Under the pieces are notes generated by a model. It ran no database searches. It was not told the origin of the DNA and saw only the letters and a program-made list of their open reading frames with translations. This document shows positions 10,975 through 21,026 of a stretch of 64,000 bases of DNA, one piece after another. The DNA comes from Knoxdaviesia capensis. Lineage: Eukaryota > Ascomycota > Sordariomycetes > Microascales > Gondwanamycetaceae. Numbering within the stretch: the stretch's first letter is position 1; each line of letters begins with the position of its first letter. A program made the translations under genes and the position numbers. The DNA lies in assembly GCA_001510575.1 (NCBI GenBank), contig LNGK01000010.1:1713111-1777110 (forward strand), in the 5' to 3' direction.

Positions 10975-12249
10975 ATGCCGTACTCGCTGCCCACCATTCT
11001 CTTCCACTTCTCATACGTCTCGCTGTTTGTCCTGTCGGTCGCCGGAGCGCTCCCCGCGCTCTCTTTCAAACTGGCCTCCACCATCCTCCCCGTGATCCGG
11101 CAGGCCATCAGCCAATTCGTCAGAGTGCCGCTGCCGACCGCCGACCGCACCGGCCACACGGTGATCGTCACCGGCGCGAACCGCGGGCTCGGCCTCGCGG
11201 CCGCGAAGCACTTTGCGCAGCTCGGCGCTTCGCGCATCATCCTGGCCTGCCGGGACACTGCGGCTGGCGACGCCGTGGTGCCGCAGGTGCTCGCGGCGGC
11301 TGCTGCTGCGGCCCGCGCCAAGACCACGCCGGGGTCGGCGAAGGCGCCGGCGGCGGCAACCGCGGCGGAGGTGCCGGTGGTCGAGGTGTGGCCGCTGGAC
11401 CTGGCGTCGTTCGCGAGCGTGCGGGGGTTTTGTGACCGCGCGGAACAGCTGCCGCGGCTGGACGTGCTGCTCAACAATGCGGGCGTGTATGCGTGCGAGT
11501 GGATCGTGGCGGACGGCCACGAGCTGTCGATCATGGTCAACGTGCTCGCGACGTTCCTGATCTCGCTGCGGCTGTTGCCGCTGCTGCGGGCCTCTGCCGC
11601 GCGGAACCACTCGCCGGGCCACGTGGTGGTCGTGTCGTCGGTTGCGTCTATGGTGGTAAGTCTTTTTTCTAGCCAAGCACCCGTTAAGCCTCCCCCCCCT
11701 CCCGCACTTTTCTCAATTAACACCCAGTGTGCTTGTCTCCCTCGCCAGGCCCAATTCCGCGAACGCTGGGACACTGGCAACATCTTCGCTGTGCTACAGG
11801 TCAAGCGCAGCATGGTGGACCGCTACTACGTGTCCAAGCTGCTGGAAGTGATCCTCGTGAAGGCCCTCGCGGAGGCCGAGACCGCCGCTGCCGCACACAG
11901 CACAGCAGCTCCGGCCGCCGCCGTCATCATCAACTCGCCCAACCCGGGATACTGCGCGTCCGACCTCTTCCGCAGCCTGCCGCGCATCATCCGGGTCGTG
12001 CTGCTGAACACTGTTGGGCCGCTGTTTGCGCGCAGCGGCGAGGTCGGCGGCCGCATCCTCGCGCTGGCGGCCGAGGACGGGCCAGCATCGCACGGGAAGT
12101 ACCTGTGCGACGGGTTCGTCACCAGGCACCCGCCGGCGATCATGCTGCGGGGTGCCGAGAGCGAGAAGCTGCAGGCGCGGGTGTGGGCCGATATGCTGGA
12201 GGTGTTGGGGGAGGTTGATCCGGCTGTCAAGAATGTGTTTCCGAAGTGA
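10975..12249 (+). CDS. Short-chain dehydrogenase/reductase, membrane-anchored
   Basis: Two exons (10975-11655, 11749-12249) encode 393 residues. This is a classical SDR fold: the cofactor motif TGANRGLG (66-73), NNAG (167-170), the catalytic serine in VVSSVAS (221/222) and Y253-x3-K257. The first 35 residues are hydrophobic (MPYSLPTILFHFSYVSLFVLSVAG) and probably anchor the enzyme in a membrane, as in retinol dehydrogenase-like SDRs. The substrate cannot be inferred. Alanine-rich insertions (about 105-125 and 300-315) match the GC-rich codon use. The 93-nt intron has a canonical GTAAGT donor and CAG acceptor. Because it is divisible by three and free of stops, an unspliced 424-residue reading is possible but would insert a proline-rich loop just after the catalytic serine. 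The frame is open further upstream, but ATG 10975 gives the natural SDR N-terminus. Confidence 0.9.
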   Translation: MPYSLPTILFHFSYVSLFVLSVAGALPALSFKLASTILPVIRQAISQFVRVPLPTADRTGHTVIVTGANRGLGLAAAKHFAQLGASRIILACRDTAAGDAVVPQVLAAAAAAARAKTTPGSAKAPAAATAAEVPVVEVWPLDLASFASVRGFCDRAEQLPRLDVLLNNAGVYACEWIVADGHELSIMVNVLATFLISLRLLPLLRASAARNHSPGHVVVVSSVASMVVSLFSSQAPVKPPPPPALFSINTQCACLPRQAQFRERWDTGNIFAVLQVKRSMVDRYYVSKLLEVILVKALAEAETAAAAHSTAAPAAAVIINSPNPGYCASDLFRSLPRIIRVVLLNTVGPLFARSGEVGGRILALAAEDGPASHGKYLCDGFVTRHPPAIMLRGAESEKLQARVWADMLEVLGEVDPAVKNVFPK

Positions 12250-12330
12250 AGCTGGCTGGACGTGGTATATTGGTCTGGTTTCTTTCGTCTTTTTTTATTT
12301 ATTTATTTATGTATTCCTTTTTTTCTCGCT

Positions 12331-12893
12331 TTATCGTATAACCACAAACTCGGTTTCTTCTACGAGAACATCCCGTTCCTCTTTGTCCAGCTTGACCACC
12401 CGGGCGTACTTGGGGCCGTCGTCGATGGCCATCATGAAGAGCTTCAACGCGGCTTCTTCGCCCTGGACCTCGCCCTCGACCTGTGCGGGTGTGACTGTTA
12501 GCAACTCAACCTATGTATACTGAGGCATAGGTGTCTGACCTTCTCGTTGGGGATGTTCTTCACCCAGCCGGTCAGGTTGTGCTCCTGGGCCTTTCTTCGC
12601 GCAAAGACACTGGAGATGCAGTACGGTCAGCGACAGGATGAACAGAAAAGGGGGGGGTCAATGAGTCTTATATAGTGCCCAAACTCACCGAAATCCAACG
12701 CCTGAGCCGGGGATCCGATATTAGGGGTCCTTGTTAGTTATACGGAGACTTTTTGTAAGGAGGACATCGTGCTGCTCTAACGAACCTTGAACTACACCCC
12801 CATGGGCCAGAAAGTAATACTGAGTTTTACAGCACTTTAGCAGCTTGTAGTGAGCATTCTCGGTGCCGGGGGACAACCTACTCGTTTGACCAT
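12331..12893 (-). CDS. Acylphosphatase (five exons, two of them tiny)
   Basis: Spliced exons 12893-12882, 12819-12786, 12701-12689, 12609-12540 and 12480-12331 give 92 residues, the normal length for this family. Acylphosphatase hydrolyses carboxyl-phosphate bonds of small acyl phosphates in the cytosol. The predicted N-terminus MVKRYYFLAHGGVVQGVGFR contains the signature G-x-V-Q-G-V-x-F-R with the catalytic arginine (R20). The catalytic asparagine lies in GWVKN (N38). VEGEVQGEE and GPKYARV match the second half of the domain. Exon 1 is only 12 nt and exon 3 only 13 nt, and the signature is assembled from exons 2, 3 and 4. All splice sites are GT-AG and phases agree. The first 12-nt exon is the least certain part. 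The gene is divergent from adenylosuccinate synthetase. Confidence 0.85.
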
Positions 12894-12995
12894 GTTCGTG
12901 ACTTCTTGTCTTTTTCCGTGGATGATACCGGAATCACAGTCACTGTTTGGTAAGAATGGCGAAGTGCTGACGGGAGGGGTTGAGAAGCCCCGCCG

Positions 12996-13009
12996 AACCC
13001 TAACCCTAG
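12996..13009. promoter_or_regulatory. Telobox-like element (AACCCTAACCCTAG)
   Basis: Double CCCTAA-type unit about 100 bp upstream of the acylphosphatase start codon. Confidence 0.5.
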
Positions 13010-13146
13010 CCGCCACTTATATGCGCGTTTTTCGTTCCTGTATGCTGTGGACTGGGAACCCTCAAGCGCTACAAGCGGCCAAGATTGATGCGGTAATAGC
13101 GGGAACGGTCGCCTCATAACCACCTAGAAAGCCGCTGAGACTGGGA

Positions 13147-13153
13147 TGACTCA
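13147..13153. promoter_or_regulatory. Gcn4/CpcA-type site TGACTCA
   Basis: A perfect match to the palindromic core bound by the bZIP regulator of general amino-acid control (Gcn4 in yeast, CpcA in Aspergillus), which also governs purine genes in yeast. It lies about 385 bp from the synthetase start and 254 bp from the acylphosphatase start. A 7-mer can occur by chance. Confidence 0.4.
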
Positions 13154-13537
13154 CGGCTAATGTCAGATGGGCTGGGCCTTCTTCCTTGCTGGGAGGATTA
13201 CTGGGAACGAAAAAAGAGGCTCGATGACGGCGGCCAGTTCCGACATCGCGGTGCTGGATATTACTCCCGGAATGAATAATTTTTTTCTCGGCTTGTGTGT
13301 GTCAATCAAGTCTTGCAGGAGCTGCGACTGACTCCTCCCTCCCTCCTTCCTTGCCTTTTCTGTCTCGCTTCTCCTCTTCTTTTCTCGCTTCCCTCTTCCG
13401 CTTTTCTTTCTTCTTCTTTTCTTTTTCTCCTTTCCCTCCCCCCGGCTTGTCTCTTTTGACTCCGGGCTTCCTCTGTTTTCTCTTTCTCTTGTTGGTTTGT
13501 CTTCCGTCTTCTTGACGGTTGTTGTTGGGGTTTCACT

Positions 13538-16407
13538 ATGGCCTCCATTATTCTGGGCTCCCAATGGGGTAAGTTCTCTCTCTTTTCTGAGTGCGAATTC
13601 CGTAGTTCTCCTGTCTATATTCCTGAATATCGTGTATGGCTTCGCTCTGGTGCTGAATCCAGCATTGCTGAGAAGTCGTGGGAAGACCGCCGAATTCTTT
13701 TGCGCTCATCCTTCTGTCTCATGATGGCGGGGCATTTCACTTATTTCGCATCTTCCCTTGATGCGACGCGGGGTGTTCACGGGAGCCATAAAAAAAAGAA
13801 GAAAAAAAAGCTTTGCGCCAGGGCCAACACCTGCCGATCCCGAATGGTCATGATCCTTTGAAGAGAAACTCATACTAACTGAAAGTCTTGACTCTCTACA
13901 GGAGACGAAGGTGTACGTTTATTTCCAACCCGGATGCGACTTGGCTATCACTCCCGATATCGCCATTCTTCTCCCGCGATAGCATAGCAACTTGACTCCA
14001 CACGACTAAAGAAAAGAGAGAATTCCTCGCTGACGAACACCACCTGAAAATATAGAAAGGAAAATTGACCGACCACCTTCTGTCGTCCAACAAATTCCAA
14101 ATTTGCGCTCGTGCTGCTGGCGGCCACAATGCTGGCCATTCGATCAGGTATGCGCACTTTTGCCGCAAGAGACAGACGCCTTCGGATTTTTTTATGTGGT
14201 GATATCATGTCTAACACACGCTGTGATTCTCTTGGTGATACAGAACCGCTGGCAAAAGCTATAGGTACTTTCGCTGCCCCTCCTCCCCCCTGCAGCCATG
14301 TGCAATTACGTGCAGCAAACTACAGCGAATCCCATCATCGGCGATGTCACGGCGTTTGCTGCCACAAATATTAACCCGACTTTTGCGATTCATTGTACAG
14401 CTTCCACCTTTTGCGTAAGACTCACCAATTCTGTGCATCTATGCTTCTAAACCTCGAGCCTATTAGCTGAGGAGTTGTTAAAATCGTTGACATTCTAACA
14501 CGGCACCTCTTCCGCCTTATGTAGCTTCCGGTCTCATCAACCCTAATACCGACAACCTGATTGGATCCAGCGTTGTTTTCAACATCGATGCCTTCTTCAA
14601 GGTGTGCAAGTCCCGTATCCCACCACCACCACCCGACTCGACAACTTTTCGGTAGTCACTAACCCGTTTCCCCGATGCTTGTGCTGCACCCGTGCGTAGG
14701 AGCTTGATGTGCTTGAGGCCAAGGGAGTGCCGGATCTTCACACCCGCATTCACGTGAGCTCAAGGTGTCACTTGAACTTCACCCTCCACGCCGCCGTCGA
14801 CGGCTTGTCCGAGGTAGAGGTAAGCTTCTCAAGTTGGAATGTGTGGTAGTGGAGTAGCGACGTTTTGCTAACATTGATTTACAGCTTGGAAAAGACTCAA
14901 TCGGAACCACCAAGAGTATTCAACCCCCGAAACCGGTCGAACCTCTTTGTAGCGTGTGAAACCTGATACTGACTGCGCAATCATAAAATAACTATTAGGA
15001 GGCATTGGCCCGTCCTACAGTAAGTCTTGTTATCTCCGGAACCCTAGCGTTGCGACGCGGTATAATAACACTCTTCCTTCCACCTAACTCAGGCACCAAG
15101 GCCTCGCGTGACGGCATCCGCGTGATCGACCTGTTTCACGAGGATTTCGAGCGGAAACTCCGACTTCTTGCCGACAGCTACCGGAAACGCTACGGCGCTC
15201 TGCTTGAATACTCCGTCGAGGAGGAGCTTGCCCGGTGCAACGAGCACCGCGAGCGTCTTCGCCCGTACGTTGTCGACGCTGTCGAGTACATGCGCGCCGC
15301 TCAGGCCGAGAAGAAGTCGATTTTGGTGGAGGGATCCCAGGCTCTCAGTACGTCTATGCCATCTCTTCGCGTCTCACGCAGGCTTTACGCTGTTGATTGT
15401 TGCATGCATGGAGGGGACTAACCGTCGGCCAAACAGTGCTGGATATCGACTACGGCACGTACCCGTATGTGACATCGTCGAGCACGAGCTTGGGTGGATG
15501 CATCCAGGGTCTTGCCCTGAACCCGTTTGCCTTGAAGAACGTCATTGCTGTCGTCAAGGCGTACACCACCCGTGTGGGCGGAGGCCCGTTCCCCACCGAG
15601 GATCTTGGCGAAGTCGGCAACTCGCTACAGGAAATTGGCGGTGAAATTGTGAGTTTGGGTTTGAGCGATAGACTTTTCGAGGTGAACGGAGCCAGATAAC
15701 TAACATCTGCATAGGGTGTCTCGACCGGGCGCCGGAGACGTTGCGGCTGGCTTGATCTGGTGGTTCTCAAGTACTCTGCTGCTGTGAACTGTAAGTGAAT
15801 GCGGCCTTTCAACTAAAGACACTGATAGGATATAGAACTCTAACCTGCTTCGCCTTTGGACAGACTACACCTCGATCAACCTGACCAAACGTGAGTCTTA
15901 TACATCCCCAAGCCCTTCGCCGAGTATTTGGACCAGAACTTTCTCTAACACCACCATTAGTTGACGTTTTGGATACATTCCCCACCATCCGCGTGGCTAC
16001 TGCTTATATCTCGCCCGAGGGCAAGCGGTTGGAAAGCTTCCCTGCTGACCTGACCTACGTGAGTGACGAGACTTTCCGCAGATATGATCTTTGGCTCATT
16101 AGCTAACAGCTGTGTTATCTGCAGCTCGAGAAATGCTCGGTTGAGTATGTCGACTTGGAAGGCTGGCAGAGCTCGACTCAGGGCATCCGTCAGTGGTCGG
16201 AGCTGCCGCCCCTGGCGCAGAAATACGTTGAGTTCATCGAGAAGGAGGTCGGTGTTAAGGTAAGCAAGACTCGGCCCGGAGAAAGACTCGGCCCGGAGTT
16301 TCTCCAGTTATATCTGGAGCGACCGCATGCTAACGACTTGTTACTCTTTGCAGATCAACTACATCGGCACTGGACAGGACCGCGAGGACATGATCATTCG
16401 CGAGTGA
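13538..16407 (+). CDS. ADE12: Adenylosuccinate synthetase (16 exons)
   Basis: The enzyme joins IMP and aspartate using GTP, the first committed step to AMP. Exons are 13538-13568, 13902-13912, 14056-14147, 14244-14264, 14401-14414, 14525-14601, 14700-14819, 14885-14915, 14999-15019, 15093-15347, 15437-15648, 15715-15790, 15864-15890, 15961-16058, 16125-16259 and 16354-16407. They give 424 residues, the expected length, with every phase consistent. Landmarks are ILGSQWGDEGKGK (catalytic D12, split over exons 1-3), GGHNAGH (H42), LGKDSIGTTK, VEGSQALMLDIDYGTYPYVT, the GGGPFPTED loop, STGRRRRCGWLD and a final IGTGQDREDM. The segment after H42 (SIRTAGKSYSFHLLPSG) departs from the usual TIV. Exons 2 (11 nt) and 5 (14 nt) are microexons. 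Intron 15 carries a 16-nt direct repeat (16266-16281 and 16283-16298). Confidence 0.95.
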
Positions 16408-17092
16408 GCTCTCCGTTTTGCTTGTCTCCCACTCTCATGGTTTCTATCCTAGATAGGCTGGCCATGCAGCTTCAACCTTCAGGCTGCGCGCAGCTGATAG
16501 CCGGGACTCGAGACTCCCAGCATCACTTCAAAAGCATGTCGTTTTTTTCTCTAAGCTACAACAGAAAAACCAAAAACAAAGTCGCCAAACTCAACAACTA
16601 TAAAGTTTAACCAAAAGACCAGGTTTTTACTCCATGTTACCGCATGTTTCATTTTCCGTTTTGGTTACTTGCCTTTCCGACAGGTATCCTGTGTTCGCCG
16701 TTTTAGAAACTACAAATACAGAACTCGCTTTCATATTTGCTTCAGCATGTTTCACGTGTCTTACTGCATTTCATGTCGGCCCCCATCGGGTCTTGAGATA
16801 GAGTTCCGGGAAATCATTGAATTTACTAGAAGTGAACTTTGGTGAACACGAGAGATGAATTAGCCAGATCCATGGATTTATATATATATTGGTCCTAGCT
16901 AGAGACCGAAGAAAAAAGCACCAACGCCCAGGCGTTTCACACCTGTTGAATCCTACACAGTGACACAGAGAAAAGACAAAAGAAAGAGTACGCCGAACTC
17001 CACCAACACAGGATACAGGAGGTTTACATGGCAAAAAGCGCAAGGCAGATAGATCCAGTATCTAGACATTAACGAGCACAGAGAGACCCCGC
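16408..17092. other. Intergenic 3' region between converging genes
   Basis: 685 bp of AT-rich sequence between the stops of adenylosuccinate synthetase (+) and the deacetylase-like gene (-). It contains TATATATATA near 16879, consistent with 3' processing signals. I see no gene. Confidence 0.6.
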
Positions 17093-17953
17093 CTAGTTTC
17101 CGTCGGAAGTTTCCAGCTTTTCGCCGACCAAGCGCTCTTCAGCAGCAGTCTCATCGAGCAGCTCGGAGAGGGTGAGGATATCGTAGCCCTGGCGGCGGAT
17201 TTCCGGCAGGACGATTTTGAGCATGGGGGCGGTCCACGAGCGGCGGTCGTGGCAGATGATGATGGCGCCCGGGCGCAGCAGGCTGAGGATGTGGCGGGCG
17301 TTGACGTCCGGGCTGGAGATCTGGGCGTCGTGCGGGTAGATGGAGCCGAGGGTGATGCGGTAGTGCAGGCGGGCGGCGAGGCGGCGCATGCGGCCGGTGA
17401 AGAAGCCGGAGCCGGGGCGGAAGAAGCGCATGGCGGGCGGGCGGGCGTTCTCGGCGGCGTACGTGTCGGCGATCTTGTCCTGCACGGCGGCCAGCTCGGC
17501 GGCGAGCGCGGCGTCGGACAGGCGGCGCGACGGCGCGTCGTGCATGGCGTGGTTGGCGAGCTCGTGGCCGGCGCGCACCAGCTCGCGCAGGCGCGGGTCG
17601 GCGCCGCCGGGATCGGCGACCTGGCCGCCGATGACGAAGAAGGTGGCGTGCGCGCCGTGCGCGGCGAGCGCGTCGCGGATGTCGCGCGTGTGGGCGGACG
17701 GCGCGTCGTCGACCGTCAGCGCGACGACCTTGCGCGCGGTGCGCACCTCCCACAGCACGTCGGGCCAGCGGCGCGCGAGCCAGGCGATCAGCGACGGCGG
17801 CGGCTTGTACACGACGTACAGCAGCGGCACGGCGACGACGAGCAGCAGCAGCGAGAGCGCCGCGAGGCCGGCCAGCATGGTGGCGCGGTTGCGGCGGGCG
17901 CGGCGGCGGAGGAACTTGTTGGGGAGGCGCAGGCAGGAGCCGAGGCGGACCAT
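17093..17953 (-). CDS. Polysaccharide deacetylase-like (NodB/CE4) type II membrane protein
   Basis: A single exon encodes 286 residues. A basic N-terminal tail (LRRRARRNR) precedes one transmembrane segment (about 26-48), so the catalytic domain should face the lumen or cell surface. The NodB-type domain runs from about 75 to 275: motif 1 is TVDDAPS (80-86, aspartates 82 and 83), motif 2 is GHELANHAMHD (129-139), motif 3 is RFFRPGSGFF (176-185), and GAIIICHD (229-236) resembles motif 5. Motif 1 has DDAP rather than the usual DDGP. Motif 2 has histidines three residues apart rather than four, so metal binding may differ from canonical chitin deacetylases. The substrate is unknown; N-acetylated cell-wall glycans are the family's usual targets. 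Codon use is strongly GC-rich. Confidence 0.85.
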   Translation of the reverse strand: MVRLGSCLRLPNKFLRRRARRNRATMLAGLAALSLLLLVVAVPLLYVVYKPPPSLIAWLARRWPDVLWEVRTARKVVALTVDDAPSAHTRDIRDALAAHGAHATFFVIGGQVADPGGADPRLRELVRAGHELANHAMHDAPSRRLSDAALAAELAAVQDKIADTYAAENARPPAMRFFRPGSGFFTGRMRRLAARLHYRITLGSIYPHDAQISSPDVNARHILSLLRPGAIIICHDRRSWTAPMLKIVLPEIRRQGYDILTLSELLDETAAEERLVGEKLETSDGN

Positions 17954-17995
17954 TGTGTTGTGTGTGTGGGTGTGTATGTGGGTGTGTGGGTGTGG
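17952..17995. repeat. Interrupted TG microsatellite
   Basis: TG/GGTG-rich run immediately upstream of the deacetylase-like start codon. On the transcribed strand it is a CA-rich leader. Confidence 0.8.
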
Positions 17996-18655
17996 AAGGG
18001 AAGAGTGGAAAGGCTGAAGCGGGTGGTGGGGTGGTGGTGGACGGGGCTTGGTGTGACCCGGGAGTGCGGGAGGCCGGACGGGAGAGAGGCCGGAGGAGGA
18101 TGGGCCGGAGGCAGGATAGACGGCCTTCGGAGGAAAAGGACCCGGAGAGCTGGGCCGGCTTGGAGACGGGCGAAGATATCAGGAAGGAAGGAATGTGGCC
18201 CGCGGAGAGGGGGGGAGTTGGTGAGGTCAAATCACGGCATAAAAACTGTCCCTGGAGAGCTGGAAGCTAGTTAGCTCTGGGGAGCTAGGGGGGGGTGGAA
18301 GCAGCTTTGTCTGTCCAACTCGCGTTCAAGCTCTGAATAGCATCATTGATCGAGCAACCGGCATCAGATATGACAGCTAGAGACGCCAGAAGCAGAGCAG
18401 AAAAAAGAAGAAGGAGGTAGTTGTCGATGGAAAGGGGAGTCTCTCGGTGGAATTCAAATCCGATGTTCGTTGAAAGAAGTCAAAACCGGGGGGGAAATTA
18501 CCAGGCCAAAAGCTGACCAAGATTACCAGTCTTGAGGTTCGTGATAGCAAGTCAGCAGCGACCGAGAAGGGACGGGCACGAATAGAACGCGCCGGGGTCA
18601 CGTGCCGGGTGGGGCTATGGAAGGGCGAAAAGGGGCAGCCCTGACATCAGCAGAC

Positions 18656-18698
18656 TAGGGTTACAGCTGCAAACCCTAAAGTCTCCACATTAGGGTTG
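18656..18698. promoter_or_regulatory. Cluster of three telobox-like units
   Basis: TAGGGTTA (18656-18663), AAACCCTAAA (18671-18680) and TTAGGGTTG (18690-18698) occur within 43 bp in alternating orientation, about 700 bp upstream of the deacetylase-like gene. Confidence 0.45.
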
Positions 18699-21003
18699 TC
18701 CGGCGCGGGAGACCCCTCCCCCCCATTTCGAGAATCAAGGCTTTGATTTGCACGGGGAGGGCCAATATAAAGCCACATGCCAAACCGTCGAGTATATTGC
18801 TGAGTTGTTGTGTCGCCCTGGGTGACGGGAAAGTTGGCTGTGTACATGTAGTGGTATTGCTTATCGGGTGGATAATATGCCTTGAAGGTCCTATTGAGCG
18901 CGGTACTATGCGGTGCTATGCAATCCACCGCATGTGCCACACTCTCGCACACACACAGAGACTCACATACACAATGCTCACGCATGTGCTGTTGACCACC
19001 GCTTGGAGGGGCCGCTCGCGATGGTGTGTTATCGGCGACGCTCAGGGTACGTTGCGAGCCCGCCCCAACGTTGCAGCTGCGGAGCTTGCTCTGGTGTCGT
19101 GCCATGTGGACGCCTTTCTAACGTTGTATGGCTTTTCGTGGTGCACTTTTGTGCTGGTCTGCCGCCCGCTTTTTCTTCTTCTGCGCTGAAGAAGATCCGA
19201 GTAGGAGGTGCAGAGGACCGAGGTATTCAGACGGAGGGGACCTGGGAGCGAACGTAACCTGGGCTTTCTGCGACTCCAAGAGAGAGGGAGAGGGAGAGAG
19301 AGAGGGGACGATCATCTTTTTCGCCGTTTGTCCGGCCGGGTGCAGTTGGCCTGCAACTTCCCAGGTCGCACCCCGACTCTGAAAATCACGGAGCAAACAA
19401 CCCGCGATGATCGCCCTGGAGGTCCCCACCCTCGCAGCCACCGGTCTTTTTAGCCCATCTGCCACATCTGGCCGTTTTGATCCTTCTGGAACGCCGCGAC
19501 TGTCCTTGACCTTCCTCCTCCGTGGAGACACAGTCCATATCTGCACATCATCAGTTCACCACGAGCACCGCTGCCGAGGCGATCGCCGGCGAGGAAGTTC
19601 TGTGTGGAAAATTACCCGGGCCAAACGCCACCGAACCCCGAACAGTACGGAGGAGGCAGGTCTCCGGGATAAGTGATGCGCACCATGGAACGAGGACCTG
19701 GAGATGCAAACTCCCCCTTCCCTCCGGGGTGGCGAAGCTGGAACCCTTTAAGAGAACATGTATGAAGGCCATGATGCAAGAAACCCGGGATTCGGGCTCC
19801 GGGAGATATTGAGGTGGAGTTTTCCTCCCGTTGTCGACCACACACACCCCCCCCTCAGAGATCGCTGGACAAAGGAAGGAGCCGGTGATGGTTGTGTGGG
19901 AAGGCCTTTATCCGCCTGAATAGATTACTTTTATCCTGCCGCCCCAAATGCAGAATCATCGCGTGATCAGGCTCTCCCTCTGCTCATTCCCAGCGCTCAT
20001 CACGACTCCGTGGTGGTTCCTGGGTCCAGGAGATTTGTCCGTCGGAAATCCCTGTGCCGGACCGCTGTTAATACCGTTATTTTACTCTATCACGTCTTCG
20101 ATCCCTCGCGAAACCGGTTTTTTTTTAGTGTCTCTCGTTGTGGAAGCTCCGATGATGATGGTTCTCAATAGAAGCCCCTACGGACATATACTAGCCTGAA
20201 TCAGACCTCAATAAGAGTGGCAAAGGGAGAGAGAAAGACAGCGCAAAATCGGAGCTGAGAAGTGAAAGGATTAGAAAAGGAAAAGAATGAAAACAGGGAG
20301 GAGGAAACGGCGTATGCATTTAAAGTGGTTTTTCTTTTGGTTTGCTTCTTACTCCGTACCCCGAAAAAGGGAGGAAGGGATGTGTCTGTGGTTCGGTGGT
20401 TCGATGGTCTCAGGCCCAAACGCACAGCAAAAAACCCAGCCAGGAATGGAGAGAGAGAGAGAAGAGCTTTGACACCTTGGCTCGCGGGCGTGTCCCGCCG
20501 CACTTTTTTTTCTTTTCTTCCTGACTTACACCGCCCAGAAGGAAAAAGGCAGGTGGCAATTCTCCATCACGGACAGGACTTGGACCAGTTCACAGACGTG
20601 AAGGGTGAGCTTCACATGCACTGCAAGTCCCATCGCCGCCCCAGATCCAAGTCCCTGATGTACCTATCTACTTATCCTTACATCCAGAGGTACGGTCGCC
20701 CCCCCTTTCAGAAACAGCAGCGCCGCCCTCACGAGCCCTTTTTACACCCACGCCAGCATGCTGCGAGCACTGCTTCTTTCGCTTCCCTTGCCAATGCATG
20801 CAAAGTCCATGCATACCCATCCCTTCGCTTGCTTTCGGGGAAAAAAAGAAAAAAAAGAAGAAGAAAAAAGAAAGAAAGAAAAAAACACTGGATATCTTCT
20901 GGTCAAGGGGAGTCTGAGTGAATGCAAGCACTTGGCCTCAATAAAGGGCGAAGAAGAGCCTTGCGTCGACTCTCTCTATACATGATGCATACGCATGGAC
21001 TGT

Positions 21004-21026
21004 ACACACACACACACACACACACC
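21004..21026. repeat. CA microsatellite
   Basis: About 11 uninterrupted CA units in intergenic sequence. Confidence 0.9.

Larger units (their letters stand above)
12894..13537. promoter_or_regulatory. Divergent promoter, acylphosphatase / adenylosuccinate synthetase
   Basis: This 644-bp interval between two start codons holds a telomere-like double repeat (12996-13009), a TGACTCA site (13147-13153) and, from about 13330 to 13450, a strongly C/T-rich tract on the + strand just upstream of the synthetase start. Confidence 0.65.

Noticed and set aside
17249..18274. Long + strand frame of 341 codons opposite the deacetylase-like gene
   Set aside because: It is antisense to a clear NodB-type gene and rich in Gly/Ala/Arg/Val. 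Such frames arise from GC-rich third positions on the other strand.
20262..20921. + strand frame of 219 codons
   Set aside because: It ends in a lysine/arginine homopolymer from an A/G-rich tract and has no domain or conserved segment.
3239..21026. CRISPR-like arrays from repeated short motifs
   Set aside because: The repeats are CA/CT microsatellites without spacers, and the genome is eukaryotic.
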